A stretch of DNA of 62,386 bases, from assembly GCF_018678075.1 (NCBI RefSeq), contig NZ_JAHHIR010000040.1, positions 1-62,386 on the forward strand, given 5' to 3'. The position numbers and the translations under genes are program-made. The notes under the pieces are model-generated. The model searched no databases and was not told the DNA's origin. It saw only the letters and a program-made list of their open reading frames with translations. The number at the start of each line of letters is the position of its first letter. Within the stretch, counting starts at the first letter, position 1. Origin of the DNA: Epibacterium ulvae. Lineage in GTDB: Bacteria; Pseudomonadota; Alphaproteobacteria; Rhodobacterales; Rhodobacteraceae. Shown here piece by piece: positions 45,481-54,790 of this stretch.

Positions 45481-45623
45481 GGGGCAAAATACTGAAAACA
45501 GTATGCTCTTTGGTATCTTGCAGGTCGGGTTTTGCAAAAATCCCAAAGTATAGCCGCAAATCTCTTGCGATAGGCGCGACTTTGCGGAAGCTTTGAGCCA
45601 ACACGCAGCAGGAGCTTTTGGAT

Positions 45624-46850
45624 ATGGTCGAACTTGACGCAGCTTTTGTCAGATCGCAGTTTCCCGCCTTTGATGAACCAAGCCTCGCAGGGCAGGCGTT
45701 CTTTGAAAATGCCGGGGGATCATACACATGCGCTCCGGTGATCACGCGGCTTTCGCGGTTTTATCATGCGCGCAAGGTGCAGCCCTTTGGACCCTATGAA
45801 ACCTCACGGCTTGCCGGAGAAGAGATGGATGAGGCGCGCCGCCGTCTGGCCGCGTGGATGGGGGTGCAATCGGATGAGGTGAGCTTTGGCCCATCCACCA
45901 CCCAGAACACCTATGTGCTGGCGCAGGCGTTTCGTCGGTTCATGCAGCCCGGCAATGCGATCATTGTCACGGATCAGGATCATGAGGCCAACAGCGGGCC
46001 CTGGCGTCGGCTGGCTGATGAGGGGTTTGAAATCCGCGAATGGAAGATGAACCCGGAGACAGGCGCGTTGGAGCTGGACCAATTGGAAGAGCTGCTAGAT
46101 GAAAACGTCCGGCTGGTGTGTTTTCCCCATTGTTCCAATGTCGTGGGGCAGATCAACCCGGTCTCTGACATCACTGCGATTGCCCATGCGGCCGGGGCGT
46201 TTGTCTGTGTGGACGGGGTTTCCTATGCGCCCCATGGCCTGCCCAATGTCGAAGAACTGGGGCCGGATATCTATCTGTTCTCGGCCTATAAAACCTATGG
46301 CCCACATCAGGGTATTATGGTCATACGGCGGGGGCTGGCGGATTTGCTACCCAATCAGGGGCATGATTTTAATGCAGATGTGCGCTACAAACGGTTCACA
46401 CCGGCAGGGCCAGATCATGCGCAGGTGGCGGCCTGTGCGGGTATGATTGACTATTTTGAAGCGCTCGCTGCCCATCACGGTGCCGCAGATCTGCCAACCC
46501 AGACGCAGGCCGCGCGGGTGCATGATTTGATGCGCGGCCATGAGATTGCACTGATGAAACCACTTTTGTCTTTCTTGAAGGACAAGAACCACATTCATCT
46601 GCTGGGGCCCGATCAGCCGGATCAGCGTGCACCAACCCTGGCATTGGCGCTAGAGACCAACCCGGCTGAGGCTGCCATGGCGCTGGGACAACGCAGGATT
46701 ATGGCCGGGGCTGGGGATTTCTACGCGGTGCGGGCTTTAAATGCGCAAGGCATTGATCCAACACGGGGTGTTCTGCGTATAAGCTTTGTTCATTACACGT
46801 CCCCGGCTGAGATTGATCAACTTCTCAACGCGTTGGAGGATGTCTTGTAG
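45624..46850 (+). CDS. Class V aminotransferase (SufS/isopenicillin epimerase-like)
   Basis: 408 residues. PLP enzyme of the cysteine desulfurase fold: FENAGGSYTCAPVI at the start, FGPSTTQNTYVLAQAF, DQDHEANSGPWRRLA, FVCVDGVSYAPHGLPNV with the PLP-contacting aspartate, and the Schiff-base lysine in LFSAYKTYGPHQG. The desulfurase active-site cysteine loop is not evident, so a role other than SufS is likely. ATG at 45624 has AGGAG at proper spacing. It precedes the photolyase gene by 18 bases and may share its transcript. Confidence 0.88.
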   Translation: MVELDAAFVRSQFPAFDEPSLAGQAFFENAGGSYTCAPVITRLSRFYHARKVQPFGPYETSRLAGEEMDEARRRLAAWMGVQSDEVSFGPSTTQNTYVLAQAFRRFMQPGNAIIVTDQDHEANSGPWRRLADEGFEIREWKMNPETGALELDQLEELLDENVRLVCFPHCSNVVGQINPVSDITAIAHAAGAFVCVDGVSYAPHGLPNVEELGPDIYLFSAYKTYGPHQGIMVIRRGLADLLPNQGHDFNADVRYKRFTPAGPDHAQVAACAGMIDYFEALAAHHGAADLPTQTQAARVHDLMRGHEIALMKPLLSFLKDKNHIHLLGPDQPDQRAPTLALALETNPAEAAMALGQRRIMAGAGDFYAVRALNAQGIDPTRGVLRISFVHYTSPAEIDQLLNALEDVL

Positions 46851-46868
46851 ATAAAGAAGGGCCAGGGA

Positions 46869-48287
46869 TTGAAGACGAAACCCATTGTCATTTGGTGGAT
46901 AAGGCGCGATTTGCGGCTTGCCGACAATCCGGTGCTTGATGCGATTGCGGCCCAAGGGGGGGCGGTTGTTCCCGTCTACATCAGTGATCCCATCGACGCG
47001 GCCCTTGGCGCGGCCCCTCAGTTTCGGTTGGGCCTGGGTCTTGCGCATCTTCAGAACTCTCTGGCGGCACGCAGTTTGCGGCTGATTGTCCGGCGCGGGG
47101 CCGCGCTACAGGTCTTGCGTGATGTTGTGCAAGACTGCGGTGCCTCGGCGGTCTATTGGTCGCGTCTTTATGATCCACAAGCCATTGCGCGCGACATTGA
47201 GATTAAGACTTCTCTAAAAAACCAAGGGGTTGAGGCGCGTTCCTTTGGTGGGCGATTGCTGTTTGAACCCTGGAGTGTTGAGAAAAAGACTGGCGGGTTC
47301 TTTCAGGTCTACACCCCGTTCTGGCGCGCGGTCGCAACGCGCCCCGTCTCTCCACCAACGCGAGAGCCTGCGCGTCTGCAGGGACCACAGACTTGGCCCA
47401 CAAGCGATACGGTTGAGAGTTTGGGATACGCCAAACGCATGCAACGGGCCGCGGGTGTCGTGGCGGCCCAATGTCGGGTTGGTGAGCAGGCCGCGTTTGC
47501 GCGCGCAGAAGAATTTGTTCACAATGACTTACCCCATTATGCTGAGCTGCGGGATGTGCCGTCGTCGGATGTGACCTCGGGCCTGTCAGAGAACCTTGCC
47601 TGGGGGGAGATTGCTCCGCGCCAGATCTGGGCGGCATGCGACGCGGCGGCACCAAACACTGCCGTAGAAAAGTTCCGCAAGGAATTGGTCTGGCGGGAAT
47701 TTTCCTACCACCTGATGTATCACACGCCGCATATTCTGGATCGCAATTGGCGCAGCGGCTGGGAGGGGTTTGCCTGGAGCGAAACCCAAACCGAGGCGCT
47801 CAGCGCGTGGCAACAGGGGCGCACCGGGATTGATCTGATCGATGCGGGTATGCGCGAGCTGTATGTGACCGGAAAAATGCACAATCGGGTGCGGATGGTT
47901 GCCGCAAGTTTTCTGTGCAAGCACCTGATGGTGCACTGGAAAATGGGGATGCAGTGGTTTCAGGATTGTCTGGTCGACTGGGACCCAGCGGCCAATGCGA
48001 TGGGCTGGCAATGGGTTGCGGGCTGCGGCCCGGATGCCGCGCCGTTTTTCCGCATCTTCAATCCCGACGGGCAGCGGCAGAAATTTGACCCCGACGGTGC
48101 CTATTGTCGCAAATGGATCGCCGAGGGGCAGCGCGACCCACCTGACACTGCGCGGGCGTTTTTTGCGGCCTGTCCCAAAAGCTGGACCATAACCGCCGAG
48201 ACCCCTCGACCACCCCCGATTGTGGAATTGGCAAAGGGGCGCGCACGGGCGCTTGCCGCCTATGAGACGTTACGGAAAACCGGCTAG
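46869..48287 (+). CDS. phrB: DNA photolyase / cryptochrome family
   Basis: 472 residues. N-terminal antenna domain (IVIWWIRRDLRLADNPVL), C-terminal FAD domain (FRKELVWREFSYHLMYH, GIDLIDAGMRELYVTGKMHNRVRMVAASFL, LVDWDPAANAMGWQWVAGCGPDAAPFFRIFNP). These are class I CPD photolyase signatures, including the tryptophan chain region. It repairs UV cyclobutane dimers with light. The start codon is TTG at 46869. A class V aminotransferase lies just upstream. Confidence 0.93.
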   Translation: MKTKPIVIWWIRRDLRLADNPVLDAIAAQGGAVVPVYISDPIDAALGAAPQFRLGLGLAHLQNSLAARSLRLIVRRGAALQVLRDVVQDCGASAVYWSRLYDPQAIARDIEIKTSLKNQGVEARSFGGRLLFEPWSVEKKTGGFFQVYTPFWRAVATRPVSPPTREPARLQGPQTWPTSDTVESLGYAKRMQRAAGVVAAQCRVGEQAAFARAEEFVHNDLPHYAELRDVPSSDVTSGLSENLAWGEIAPRQIWAACDAAAPNTAVEKFRKELVWREFSYHLMYHTPHILDRNWRSGWEGFAWSETQTEALSAWQQGRTGIDLIDAGMRELYVTGKMHNRVRMVAASFLCKHLMVHWKMGMQWFQDCLVDWDPAANAMGWQWVAGCGPDAAPFFRIFNPDGQRQKFDPDGAYCRKWIAEGQRDPPDTARAFFAACPKSWTITAETPRPPPIVELAKGRARALAAYETLRKTG

Positions 48288-48372
48288 GACACAGCGATGA
48301 CAGAGAATTCTTGTCATGAAACTGTTTCTTTTCTAGCCTGATTATTAACAACCACTTGCGACGGGGAAGCGA

Positions 48373-49581
48373 ATGATATTCACGACCACCGATGGCCAAA
48401 AGAACCTGCCGCGTTATTTTTCGCAGATCTTTCAGGCGCTCTGCCAGATGGATGCAGGGCAGTTGGACATCTATTTACCGGACGGGCGGGTGTTTCGCGC
48501 CAAGGGCCGCAACCCCGGTCCGGCTGCGGATTTGCATATCCACAATCTCGACAGTTTTGCACGGCTGATCCGCGAAGGGGACCTTGGGTTTTCCGACGCC
48601 TATCTTGAGGGATGGTGGAGCACCAGCGATCTTCAGGCCTTTATGGATCTGGTACATATGGGCGCCGATACCGTCTATGATGGTTTTCCGGGGCAAGCGC
48701 TGGCGCGGGCCTATGAACGGTTTCGGTTCTGGCTGCATCGCAACCATCGCACACAGGCGCGCAAGAATATCTCCTACCATTATGACCTGGGCAATGACTT
48801 CTACAGCCTGTGGTTGGATGAGACGATGACCTATTCCAGTGCGAAATTTGACACTGGACAAGAGAGCCTGGAGCGGGCGCAGACCGCCAAATACGCATCG
48901 ATGGTGGATCAGATGGGGGTGAAGCCTGGCGATCACGTGCTGGAGATCGGCTGTGGTTGGGGCGGCTTTGCCGAATATGCCGCCAAGGAACGCGGGCTTC
49001 GGGTGACTGGGCTGACGATCAGTGAAGAACAGTTGAAATTTGCCCGCAACCGGATTGAACAGGCTGGGCTGGTCGATCAAGTCGATTTGCGGATGCAGGA
49101 TTATCGAGACTGTGAGGGACGTTTCGATGGCATCGCCTCTATCGAGATGTTCGAGGCGGTGGGGCAAAAATACTGGCCTGCCTATTTCGACACGATCCGG
49201 GACCGGTTGAAACCAGACGGGCGGGCCACCTTGCAGATCATCACTGTCGCTGACCGCCGGTGGGAGATCTATCAGCGCGGTATTGATTTCATCCAGAAAC
49301 ATATCTTTCCCGGTGGCATGTTGCCCAGCCCGGGTGTGTTGCGCCAACAGGTCGAAGGCGCGGGTTTGAATGTGGTGCAGTCGATTGAATTTGGCCCGAG
49401 CTACGATCAAACCCTGCGGCGCTGGCACAATACATTTAACGATCGCTGGGATCAGATCCAGTCACTGGGTTTTGATGACCGGTTCCGCAAGATGTGGAAT
49501 TTCTACCTGACCTCTTGTGCGGCGGCGTTTAAAACAGGTACCTGTGATGTCACGCAAATCACCATCGCCCACCGCACGTAG
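48373..49581 (+). CDS. Cyclopropane-fatty-acyl-phospholipid synthase family methyltransferase
   Basis: 402 residues. AdoMet motif VLEIGCGWGGFAEYAA; downstream GLTISEEQLKFARNRIEQAG and FDGIASIEMFEAVGQKYWP are CFA-synthase signatures, and YHYDLGNDFYSLWLDETMTYSSAKF precedes them. Members methylate double bonds of membrane lipid acyl chains; the exact product could be cyclopropane or methyl-branched lipids. No signal or membrane span, so it acts on the membrane surface. TrgA starts 10 bases after its stop. Confidence 0.9.
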   Translation: MIFTTTDGQKNLPRYFSQIFQALCQMDAGQLDIYLPDGRVFRAKGRNPGPAADLHIHNLDSFARLIREGDLGFSDAYLEGWWSTSDLQAFMDLVHMGADTVYDGFPGQALARAYERFRFWLHRNHRTQARKNISYHYDLGNDFYSLWLDETMTYSSAKFDTGQESLERAQTAKYASMVDQMGVKPGDHVLEIGCGWGGFAEYAAKERGLRVTGLTISEEQLKFARNRIEQAGLVDQVDLRMQDYRDCEGRFDGIASIEMFEAVGQKYWPAYFDTIRDRLKPDGRATLQIITVADRRWEIYQRGIDFIQKHIFPGGMLPSPGVLRQQVEGAGLNVVQSIEFGPSYDQTLRRWHNTFNDRWDQIQSLGFDDRFRKMWNFYLTSCAAAFKTGTCDVTQITIAHRT

Positions 49582-49591
49582 GACTGACTGA

Positions 49592-50032
49592 ATGCCCACA
49601 TCCGCTCGATTAGCCGCTGCGCTGTTCCTGTCAGTTCTTGCCTTTGGCGTGTCGATCCAGGTTATGCCTCTGTTTCCGGAAGGTATGGATTTCGGCTATT
49701 TCGTGCATTTCAACGTTATGTTGGGTTCGCTGGTTGGCTGGGTCTATATGGGCAGCCGCGTCGGGCGGGGATTTGTGTCGTCGATAAATAATGGCTTAAC
49801 GGGCATGGGTCTGCTGGTTATTGCGGCATTGTTGGCCCAGGGTGCCTGGGAAATGTTCCGTTTGGCTAATCGTTTACGCTATGACGGGCCTTTTGAAGCC
49901 TTGAGCGCAATATTCACGATTGCTTTGGACTATTTCTTTGTTATCGCAGTGCCACATGTCTGGGCGACCTTGATCATCGGCGGCTGTTTGGTTGGGATGA
50001 TCACAGAGCGCGCTTGGAGACGCTGGCACTAA
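49592..50032 (+). CDS. trgA: TrgA, tellurite resistance-associated membrane protein
   Basis: 146 residues with four membrane helices (ARLAAALFLSVLAFGVSIQ, FNVMLGSLVGWVYMGSRVG, GLTGMGLLVIAALLAQGAW, FFVIAVPHVWATLIIGG). The length, topology and place directly before a trgB-type gene and cysK match the trgAB-cysK locus that adds to high-level tellurite resistance in Rhodobacter sphaeroides. The biochemical role is unknown. Confidence 0.88.
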   Translation: MPTSARLAAALFLSVLAFGVSIQVMPLFPEGMDFGYFVHFNVMLGSLVGWVYMGSRVGRGFVSSINNGLTGMGLLVIAALLAQGAWEMFRLANRLRYDGPFEALSAIFTIALDYFFVIAVPHVWATLIIGGCLVGMITERAWRRWH

Positions 50033-50056
50033 CTCTGAGATAGAGGCCCGGATTAA

Positions 50057-51181
50057 GTGATCGATTTGTTTTTCTACGGCACGTTGCGATACCTGCCGGT
50101 TCTTGAGTGCGTATTGGGACGCGCGACTTCGCAGTTGAATACAACTGTTGCTTATCTTGATGATCACGAGGTGCGTGATGTGGCGGGGCATCATTTCCCG
50201 ACCATTTGTCATGCGCCGAGCGCCCGTACCGAAGGGTTGCTGGTGCGCGATTTGGATGCGGATGATCTGGAATCCCTGGCCCATTACGAGGCGGGGTTCT
50301 CCTGCGATATCGATGCTTGTCAGGTGACCACGGCGGATGGGACTTTGTGTGAAGCGCAGATCTTTTCCCCCGAGTCGGACGCCTGGGCGACTGGGGATGT
50401 TTGGGACTTTGAGAAGTGGCAGGAAGCCTGGGGGGCGTTGAGCCTGCGCTCGACCCAGGAAGTCATGGCCTGGAAAGGGCGGCGCACGCCTCAACAGATG
50501 GCGGCAAGTCTCCATTCGATCCGCAATCGCGCATCGGCCTGGGTGGCGCTGCAACAGGAAGAGGAACACCCCGATCATCCGCTGGACCGTGATGTCGTGG
50601 TGCATGCCCACAAGCGGGAATACATCAACTACTTTGCAATGGATGAAATGGACCTGCAGTATCGCCGGTTTGATGGCACCATGAGCGAAGTGATCAACCG
50701 CGGCTCCTTTTTGGTAGGGCGCGCGGCGGCCGTGTTGCCGTATGATCCCTGGCGCGATGAGGTCTTGTTGATCCAGCAGTTTCGCGCGTCGATCTTTATT
50801 GCCGGGGACAAGCAGCCCTGGCTGTGGGAGGCGGTTGCAGGCGTGATTGATCCTGGCGAATCTCCTGAAAACGCCGCAATGCGCGAGGCCGAAGAAGAGG
50901 CCGGTATCGACATCAAACAGCTGGAACCGGTCGCACGCACGTTTCCGTCCTCTGGATCCATGGGCGAGGTTGTGCACCATTTCGTCGGAGTTGGCAGCTT
51001 TGAACAGGTGACATCAGGCGGAGGATTGGCCTCGGAAGGGGAAGATATCCGCCACCGTGTTCTGAGTTTTGACAGCTTCATGGAAGGAATTGACGCAGGC
51101 AAATACCGTGACGGGCCTTTGGTGACCTGCGCGCTGTGGTTGTCGCGCCACCGGGAGCGCCTGCGTGGCATGGTAAAATGA
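50057..51181 (+). CDS. trgB: TrgB, GGCT-like domain fused to a NUDIX hydrolase
   Basis: 374 residues. Residues about 1-115 are gamma-glutamylcyclotransferase-like (IDLFFYGTLRYLPVLECVLG). Residues about 170-360 are a NUDIX hydrolase with the box GVIDPGESPENAAMREAEEEAGID, of the ADP-ribose pyrophosphatase type. It follows trgA with a 24-base gap and precedes cysK. NUDIX activity on a nucleoside diphosphate derivative is likely; its part in tellurite resistance is genetic evidence from R. sphaeroides, not mechanism. Confidence 0.93.
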   Translation: MIDLFFYGTLRYLPVLECVLGRATSQLNTTVAYLDDHEVRDVAGHHFPTICHAPSARTEGLLVRDLDADDLESLAHYEAGFSCDIDACQVTTADGTLCEAQIFSPESDAWATGDVWDFEKWQEAWGALSLRSTQEVMAWKGRRTPQQMAASLHSIRNRASAWVALQQEEEHPDHPLDRDVVVHAHKREYINYFAMDEMDLQYRRFDGTMSEVINRGSFLVGRAAAVLPYDPWRDEVLLIQQFRASIFIAGDKQPWLWEAVAGVIDPGESPENAAMREAEEEAGIDIKQLEPVARTFPSSGSMGEVVHHFVGVGSFEQVTSGGGLASEGEDIRHRVLSFDSFMEGIDAGKYRDGPLVTCALWLSRHRERLRGMVK

Positions 51182-51260
51182 CCCTTTGCATTGGGGTTCG
51201 CGCCTTGTGAACCCCGGATCGCTTCGCTACATCATTGGGGGAATGATCGAAAGGGATACC

Positions 51261-52295
51261 ATGCGCATTGCACGCGACTTGGCCGATGCCATTGGCCACA
51301 CACCGTTAATCCGTTTGAACCGCGTCAGTGATGAGACCGGCTGTGAGATCCTGGGCAAGGCGGAGTTCATGAACCCCGGCCAATCCGTCAAGGACCGCGC
51401 CGCCTTGTTCATTATCAAAGATGCAATCGCGCGCGGTGAGTTGAAGTCGGGCGGCACCATTGTCGAAGGCACGGCTGGTAACACCGGTATTGGCCTGGCG
51501 CTTGTGGGCGCATCGATGGGGTTCAAGACCGTTATCGTTATCCCCGAGACCCAGTCGCAAGAGAAAAAAGACATGTTGCGTCTGGCCGGTGCCCAGTTGG
51601 TTCAGGTGCCTGCAGCGCCCTATAAGAACCCCAACAATTATGTCCGCTATTCGCAGCGTCTGGCCGAACAGCTGGCCAAGACGGAACCCAATGGCGCGAT
51701 CTGGGCCAACCAGTTTGATAATGTGGCCAACCGCCAGGCCCATGTGGAAACCACTGCGCCCGAAATCTGGGAACAGACCGGTGGCAAGGTGGATGGCTTC
51801 ACCTGTGCTGTTGGTTCGGGCGGGACATTGGCTGGTATTGCCGATGTACTACAGCCCAAAGGGGTCAAGATCGCCCTGGCAGATCCGCTGGGTGCGGCGC
51901 TTTATTCCTTCTACACCACGGGTGAGCTGGCTTCAGAAGGTTCCTCCATCACCGAAGGCATCGGGCAGGGGCGGATCACCAAGAACCTCGAAGGGTTCAC
52001 GCCTGATTTCTCCTACCAGATTCCAGACAGCGAAGCGCTGCCTTATGTGTTTGATCTGCTGCACGACGAAGGTCTGGTGTTGGGCGGGTCGTCCGGCATC
52101 AATATCGCCGGCGCCGTGCGCATGGCCAAGGACATGGGCCCCGGCCACACCATCGTGACGGTTCTGTGTGACTATGGCACGCGGTATCAGTCGAAACTGT
52201 TCAACCCTGACTTCCTGCGCGAAAAAGGGCTGCCGGTGCCGGATTGGATGACCCACGCACCCGCCTCCATTCCTGGTGTGTTCGAAGACGTATGA
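51261..52295 (+). CDS. cysK: Cysteine synthase A
   Basis: 344 residues. PLP enzyme that makes cysteine from O-acetylserine and sulfide. The PLP lysine is in MNPGQSVKDRAALF; EGTAGNTGIGLAL binds the substrate carboxylate; CAVGSGGTLAGI binds the PLP phosphate; LVLGGSSGINIAGAVRMA is near the C-terminus. ATG at 51261 after AAGGG is preferred; 51243 is possible. Its TGA overlaps the channel gene start (ATGA). Confidence 0.94.
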   Translation: MRIARDLADAIGHTPLIRLNRVSDETGCEILGKAEFMNPGQSVKDRAALFIIKDAIARGELKSGGTIVEGTAGNTGIGLALVGASMGFKTVIVIPETQSQEKKDMLRLAGAQLVQVPAAPYKNPNNYVRYSQRLAEQLAKTEPNGAIWANQFDNVANRQAHVETTAPEIWEQTGGKVDGFTCAVGSGGTLAGIADVLQPKGVKIALADPLGAALYSFYTTGELASEGSSITEGIGQGRITKNLEGFTPDFSYQIPDSEALPYVFDLLHDEGLVLGGSSGINIAGAVRMAKDMGPGHTIVTVLCDYGTRYQSKLFNPDFLREKGLPVPDWMTHAPASIPGVFEDV

Positions 52296-54661
52296 GCGTT
52301 GGATTGACCCAGATGTTGAATTTTTTCCTGAGGCTGGTCGTTTTGATCAGCCTCTGTGTTTCTGTACAGACGCAAATGGCATCGGCGCAGGCAAGCGACG
52401 CCGCCAAAGAATATTATCAGTCCTGGCTGAGCACCGCTGACCGCGCCGAAGAGGTGATTGACGCAAACCGCGCCTCAACCGCGTCTTTGGAAGAGCTGCG
52501 TCAGGATCTGGTCAGCTACCGCGACACGTTTCGCGACGAACAGTCCCAAAATGGTGAGCGGATCACAACCCTGCAGGCGCAGTTGGATGCGTTGGGCGCG
52601 GCTCCGGGCGAAGGCGAGGATGAGCCCGAAGATCTGGCAAAACTGCGCGCCCGTCTCAGCGAACAGCTGTTGGAGTTGCGGGTGCCGCGGATCGTGTCCG
52701 ACGAAGCCTTTCGCCGCGCCGACGGTTTGATTGGTGAGATCGACAATATCATCCGCGAGCGGCGCACAACGGTGCTGCTGGAACGCGGTGCGACGCCGTT
52801 GAACCCGGACAATTGGTCCGAAGCTCTGCGCAGCTTGTCCTCTGCCAGCACGGCCATGTGGAATGAAACGGTCAGCCAGGTCAGCCACCAGACCACCATC
52901 AGTCAGATCAAACGCAATTGGCCAAGCCTTGCGCTGTTGGTGGGGATTGGCGGGTTGTTGCTGTTGCGCGGCCGGGCGATTTCGCGAAGAACCGCCGCAT
53001 ACCTGCGCAAACGCGATCTGCAAAGCAGCGCGATTTGGGAATTCGGCGTCTCACTGTTGCAGGTGGCTTTGCCGTATTTTGGCGTGGTGCTGATTGTGAC
53101 CGCCATCCGAACGGCGGACCTGCTTGGGGTGCGCGGACATCTGTTGCTCAACAATGTGGCCGGATGGGCGCTGATCCTGCTGGCCTTTCATTGGTTGGGT
53201 GGGCGTCTGTTTATTCGCCGCGCCGAAAACCCGCTGTTGCCGGTGGATCCCAAAAACGCATTGGCCACATGGTTGGTGATAGATCTTTTGGCGGTCATTC
53301 TGGTGGCCAAAGACGTGCTGAGCACTCTGGAAGATTTCATCTTCTTTACCGAAGGCGCGCTGGCCGTGGCCCGCTTCCCGTTGATCCTGGCGGCGGCCCT
53401 GTTGTTGTTGCGCCTGCACCGGATCGGCAAACAACAACGCGCCGATGCCGAAGGGGAAGACAGCGACGATGGCGCCTTGGCTGTTGGAGTAAACGGTATC
53501 ATCCACACCGTGCGCCGGATTGCCTATCTGCTGGGGTTCATCTCGCCGATTTTGGCGGCGGTGGGCTATATCAATGCGGCCGAAGCGCTGATTTACCCGT
53601 CGATCCTGACCCTGGCTCTCATTGCGACCCTGCTGGTGCTGCAACGCTTCCTGGTGGATGTTTACGGCTACCTCAGCAAGACCGCGCGGGAAGAGGCGGC
53701 GGACAGTCTGGTCGCCGTCTTGCTGGGCTTTGTGCTTACCCTCATCAGCGCGCCGTTCTTTGCCCTGATCTGGGGCGTGCGCCAGGCGGATCTGTTTGAG
53801 CTGTTGAACAAGATGCGCAACGGGTTTCAGGTCGGGGACGTGTCGATCTCGCCCACGGCGTTCCTCAGCTTTGCGGTGATCTTTGCCATGGGCTATATGG
53901 TGACCCGCATTGTCCAAAGCAGCCTGCGGACATCCCTGTTGCCAAAAACCAAACTGGACCCCGGCGGGCAGAACGCCATTGTCTCGGGCACCGGTTATGT
54001 GGGGATTTTTCTGGCCGCGATCATCGCGATCTCTGCCGCGGGCCTTGATCTGTCATCGCTCGCCATTGTTGCGGGGGCTTTGTCGGTTGGGATTGGTTTT
54101 GGTCTGCAGACCATCGTGTCCAATTTTGTCTCGGGCATCATCTTGCTGATTGAACGCCCGGTCTCCAAAGGGGACTGGATCGAAGTGGGCGGTATGATGG
54201 GTTATGTGCGCGACATCTCGGTCCGCTCCACCCGGATCGAGACGTTTGACCGGACGGATGTGATTGTGCCGAACTCGGATCTGATCACCGGAACCGTCAC
54301 CAACTTTACCCGTGGCAATACGGTCGGCCGGGTGATCGTGTCGGTTGGTGTGGCCTATGGCACCGACCCGCGCAAGGTTGAGGCGATCTTGTCTGAGATT
54401 GCAAACGCCCACCCCATGGTCCTGGCCAAGCCCGCCCCAAGCGTGGTGTTCCAGGGCTTTGGTGCCGACAGTCTGGATTTCGAAATCCGCGCGATCCTGC
54501 GGGACGTGAACTGGAAGCTGGGTGTGAAATCCGACATGAACTACGCCATCGAAGAACGCTTCCGCGCCGAAGGGATCGAAATCCCATTTGCCCAACGCGA
54601 CCTGTGGATCCGCAATCCAGAGGCGCTGCGTGGGGATCCGGATCCGGACGCGCAGACATAA
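52292..54661 (+). CDS. Large MscS-family mechanosensitive channel with DUF3772 domain
   Basis: 789 residues. Signal peptide (LVVLISLCVSVQTQMASAQA), then a periplasmic coiled DUF3772 region (about 25-190). Multiple membrane helices follow from about 210, then the MscS pore and beta domain: AIVAGALSVGIGFGLQTIVSNFVSGIILLIERPVSKGDWIEVG, a very close match to the MscS signature, and FDRTDVIVPNSDLITGTVTNFTR. Such channels open on hypo-osmotic stress. Coupled to cysK by ATGA. It ends shortly before tRNA-Ser. Confidence 0.9.
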   Translation: MSVGLTQMLNFFLRLVVLISLCVSVQTQMASAQASDAAKEYYQSWLSTADRAEEVIDANRASTASLEELRQDLVSYRDTFRDEQSQNGERITTLQAQLDALGAAPGEGEDEPEDLAKLRARLSEQLLELRVPRIVSDEAFRRADGLIGEIDNIIRERRTTVLLERGATPLNPDNWSEALRSLSSASTAMWNETVSQVSHQTTISQIKRNWPSLALLVGIGGLLLLRGRAISRRTAAYLRKRDLQSSAIWEFGVSLLQVALPYFGVVLIVTAIRTADLLGVRGHLLLNNVAGWALILLAFHWLGGRLFIRRAENPLLPVDPKNALATWLVIDLLAVILVAKDVLSTLEDFIFFTEGALAVARFPLILAAALLLLRLHRIGKQQRADAEGEDSDDGALAVGVNGIIHTVRRIAYLLGFISPILAAVGYINAAEALIYPSILTLALIATLLVLQRFLVDVYGYLSKTAREEAADSLVAVLLGFVLTLISAPFFALIWGVRQADLFELLNKMRNGFQVGDVSISPTAFLSFAVIFAMGYMVTRIVQSSLRTSLLPKTKLDPGGQNAIVSGTGYVGIFLAAIIAISAAGLDLSSLAIVAGALSVGIGFGLQTIVSNFVSGIILLIERPVSKGDWIEVGGMMGYVRDISVRSTRIETFDRTDVIVPNSDLITGTVTNFTRGNTVGRVIVSVGVAYGTDPRKVEAILSEIANAHPMVLAKPAPSVVFQGFGADSLDFEIRAILRDVNWKLGVKSDMNYAIEERFRAEGIEIPFAQRDLWIRNPEALRGDPDPDAQT

Positions 54662-54790
54662 AATTCCAACCAAATGAGGGCCCGATGCAGATGTGTCGGG
54701 CCGTTTCTATATCCTTGGTTCAGACCTCAAAAAAAACAGTCACATTTCGGCGAAAAAATCCTGTTTTGGCTCTTGCAATCCCTTCTGTAA

